Shown in pieces: positions 22,296 to 23,709 of a stretch of DNA of 23,709 bases. Both the position numbers and the translations under genes were made by a program. The stretch spans positions 8,849 to 32,557 of the forward strand of contig DIVX01000165.1 in assembly GCA_002422505.1 (NCBI GenBank), read 5' to 3'. Within the stretch, counting starts at the first letter, position 1, and each line of letters starts with the position of its first letter. The stretch comes from Desulfovibrio sp. UBA6121. Its GTDB lineage: Bacteria > Desulfobacterota > Desulfovibrionia > Desulfovibrionales > Desulfovibrionaceae. The notes beneath the pieces are model-generated. The model was not told the origin of the DNA and did no database searches. It saw nothing but the letters and a program-made list of their open reading frames with translations.

Positions 22296-22619
22296 CGGCG
22301 TTCCCCCCTGAGGGTTATGTGCTGTGGCCGGGGCTTGAGGAGGCCGCAAGGGGGTGCTGCTTTTCCTCCCGTGCCAAGGCGGGGGAGAACGAAAGCGTCG
22401 CCAGCGTAAAAGCGGTGTGCAGGCGTGCGGCGGTGCTGCAAAGGCTGCCCTTGCGAGAATTCGTCTCGTCTCGGGGCAAGTAGTTTTCCGGCTTGTGCCG
22501 TTCAGCTCCGCCAGAGCGCACAGAATCTACAAAGGCCTGGTGCGGAGGTCAAGGGGGCGCCCCCTGGGCGTGCCAGTCCGAGCCGCGTCTATCGGTCCGC
22601 AGGGCAATGAAAAAGGCCG
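22296..22619. other. Upstream region and long leader of the methyltransferase gene
   Basis: Apart from the candidate promoter, no gene is supported. A 68-codon frame on the minus strand (22315-22521) begins with GTG almost at the predicted transcription start, has no ribosome-binding site and no recognisable domain. No known riboswitch was recognised. Confidence 0.4.
22524..22552 (-). promoter_or_regulatory. Candidate promoter of the methyltransferase gene
   Basis: On the minus strand, -35 TTGACC (22547-22552) and -10 TAGATT (22524-22529) are separated by 17 nt. The palindrome GGGGGCGCCCCC (22553-22564) directly abuts the -35 and could be a protein-binding site. The predicted leader is ~220 nt long. 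Confidence 0.45.
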
Positions 22620-22656
22620 AAAAAAAGGCCGGGAGAATGCGCTTCCTCCCGGCCTT
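22620..22656 (-). terminator. Strong rho-independent terminator after the PBP gene
   Basis: On the minus strand an 11-bp perfect stem, AAGGCCGGGAG/CTCCCGGCCTT (22625-22635 with 22646-22656), encloses a 10-nt loop and runs into a T7 tract (22620-22626, partly in the stem). It begins 30 nt after the PBP stop. Confidence 0.92.
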
Positions 22657-22686
22657 GTGTTTGGTCTGTACCGCGTTGCGGGCCTG

Positions 22687-23709
22687 CTAGAAGCCCTGCT
22701 TCATCAGGTCGGCGTCGCTGGCGGCGGCGCCTTCCGCCTCTGCGCCCACGTCGGTCTGGCCGGGCTGCGTGCCCTCCACAAAGGGCAGGAAGTAGCTTTC
22801 CGGCGCGGGCTGGCCCTTGGAGCCGATGGCCTGGCTGTTCTCCACGCGGGCCCACACGATGCCCTCCGGCGGCAGGAAGTCGTCGGGCGGGTAGCGCTCC
22901 TCAATGGCCTTGCGGTACTCGATCCAGATGGGCAGGGCCGTGCGCCCGCCGGAGCCCTCGCGGCCCATGCTCTGGAGCTGGTCGTAGCCAACGTACACGC
23001 CGGTGAGCAGGTGCGGCGTGAAGCCGATGAACCAGGCGTCCTGCTCGTTGTTGGTGGTGCCGGTTTTGCCCGCCAGGGGACGGCCCAGCACCTTGGCCGC
23101 GCCGCCGGTGCCCACGTTGATGACCTCCTTGAGCATGGAGGCCATGAGGAAGGCGTTCTGCGGGCTGATGGCCTCGACGTATTCCGGCGCGGACTTGTAC
23201 AGGGTTTCGCCCCAGGCGCTCTTGACGGCCATGACCAGGCGCGGCTTTATGTAGCTGCCGTCGCGGGCGAAGGCCGTGTACGCTTGGCACAGGTTGGTCA
23301 GCGTGAGGGCGGAGGAGCCAAGCGCAATGGACAGGTTCTCCGGCAGTTCGGAGTCTATGCCCAGGGCGCGGGCGCGCTCGATGACGTTTCTGATGCCGAT
23401 TTTCTGCGCCACGCGGATGGTGACCAAATTGCGCGATTTGGCCAGCGCGGTGGAGAGCAGGGTCGGGCCGTAGAAGATGTCCTCGTAGTTTTCCGGCCGC
23501 CAGATGGTGCCTGCCTCGGCGTTGGCGAAGACGATGGGCGCGTCCATGATGACGCTGGCCGGGGTGAAGCCGTTGTCCAGCGCGGCGCTGTAGACTATGG
23601 GCTTGAAGGAGGAACCGGGCTGGCGCCTGGCCTGGGTGGCGCGGTTGAACTGGCTCACGCCGTAATCGCGGCCGCCGACCATGGCGCGCACGGCGCCGTC
23701 CGGGGCCAT
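22687..23709 (-). CDS. Class A penicillin-binding protein, C-terminal transpeptidase part (partial)
   Basis: The 3' part of a PBP1A-type peptidoglycan synthase; the N-terminal transglycosylase and membrane anchor lie beyond the window, and the first visible ATG is probably internal. The 340 visible residues carry all three transpeptidase motifs: SSFK (S33 nucleophile, K36, window numbering), SRN (92-94) and KTGT (215-218), in the usual order. The surroundings are typical: ARRQPGSSFKPIVYSAALD, ITYPE-like PENYED and GKTGTTNNEQDAWFIGFTP. The protein ends with a polar acidic ~60-residue tail. It cross-links cell-wall peptides in the periplasm. A strong terminator follows, so it is last in its transcript. 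Confidence 0.93.
   Translation of the reverse strand: MAPDGAVRAMVGGRDYGVSQFNRATQARRQPGSSFKPIVYSAALDNGFTPASVIMDAPIVFANAEAGTIWRPENYEDIFYGPTLLSTALAKSRNLVTIRVAQKIGIRNVIERARALGIDSELPENLSIALGSSALTLTNLCQAYTAFARDGSYIKPRLVMAVKSAWGETLYKSAPEYVEAISPQNAFLMASMLKEVINVGTGGAAKVLGRPLAGKTGTTNNEQDAWFIGFTPHLLTGVYVGYDQLQSMGREGSGGRTALPIWIEYRKAIEERYPPDDFLPPEGIVWARVENSQAIGSKGQPAPESYFLPFVEGTQPGQTDVGAEAEGAAASDADLMKQGF

Overview
The window is a GC-rich, gene-dense chromosomal segment. It is most likely from a sulfate-reducing deltaproteobacterium of the Desulfovibrionales. That is an inference from the gene mix: futalosine-pathway menaquinone genes, a multiheme periplasmic c-type cytochrome, a tungsten-type aldehyde:ferredoxin oxidoreductase and a DUF401 permease, together with composition. 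No rRNA or tRNA gene, insertion sequence, CRISPR array or phage gene is visible.

Layout: (1) 1-794, the end of the ribosomal-protein operon (rpoA C-terminus, rplQ) closed by a strong terminator. (2) 850-1746, a LysR regulator. (3) 1761-6622, a menaquinone cluster. A leftward unit reads tetR, then an unusual one-piece mqnE-mqnC fusion, then mqnA; mqnD is divergent. The tetR/mqnD gap holds an inverted repeat that overlaps a good promoter for the leftward unit, so the TetR protein probably represses its own operon. (4) 6791-10671, exported proteins: a periplasmic solute-binding protein, a rhodanese with its own promoter, and an eight-heme cytochrome with its own promoter. (5) 10979-12696, a YgjP-type zinc metallopeptidase and an EamA exporter, 5 nt apart. 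(6) 12798-16090, an aldehyde oxidoreductase translationally coupled to an enlarged class II aldolase. Both ends of this unit carry expanded 12-bp tandem repeats, one coding (aldolase linker) and one in the leader. (7) 16327-19403, a divergent TPR protein, a small protein with a lysine/alanine tail, and a DUF401 permease. (8) 19695-21449, phzF-like and AEC transporter genes, then a methyltransferase (21621-22295). (9) 22687 to the end, the 3' part of a class A penicillin-binding protein.

MqnA makes 3-enolpyruvyl-benzoate from chorismate. MqnE makes aminofutalosine from it, a nucleosidase not present here removes the base, MqnC cyclises the product, and MqnD releases the naphthoate. The window therefore encodes every early step except the nucleosidase. 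The most unusual items are the MqnE-MqnC fusion with its own TetR control, and the paired 12-bp repeats flanking the oxidoreductase. All start sites, promoters and operators are read by eye; nothing was checked against a database.
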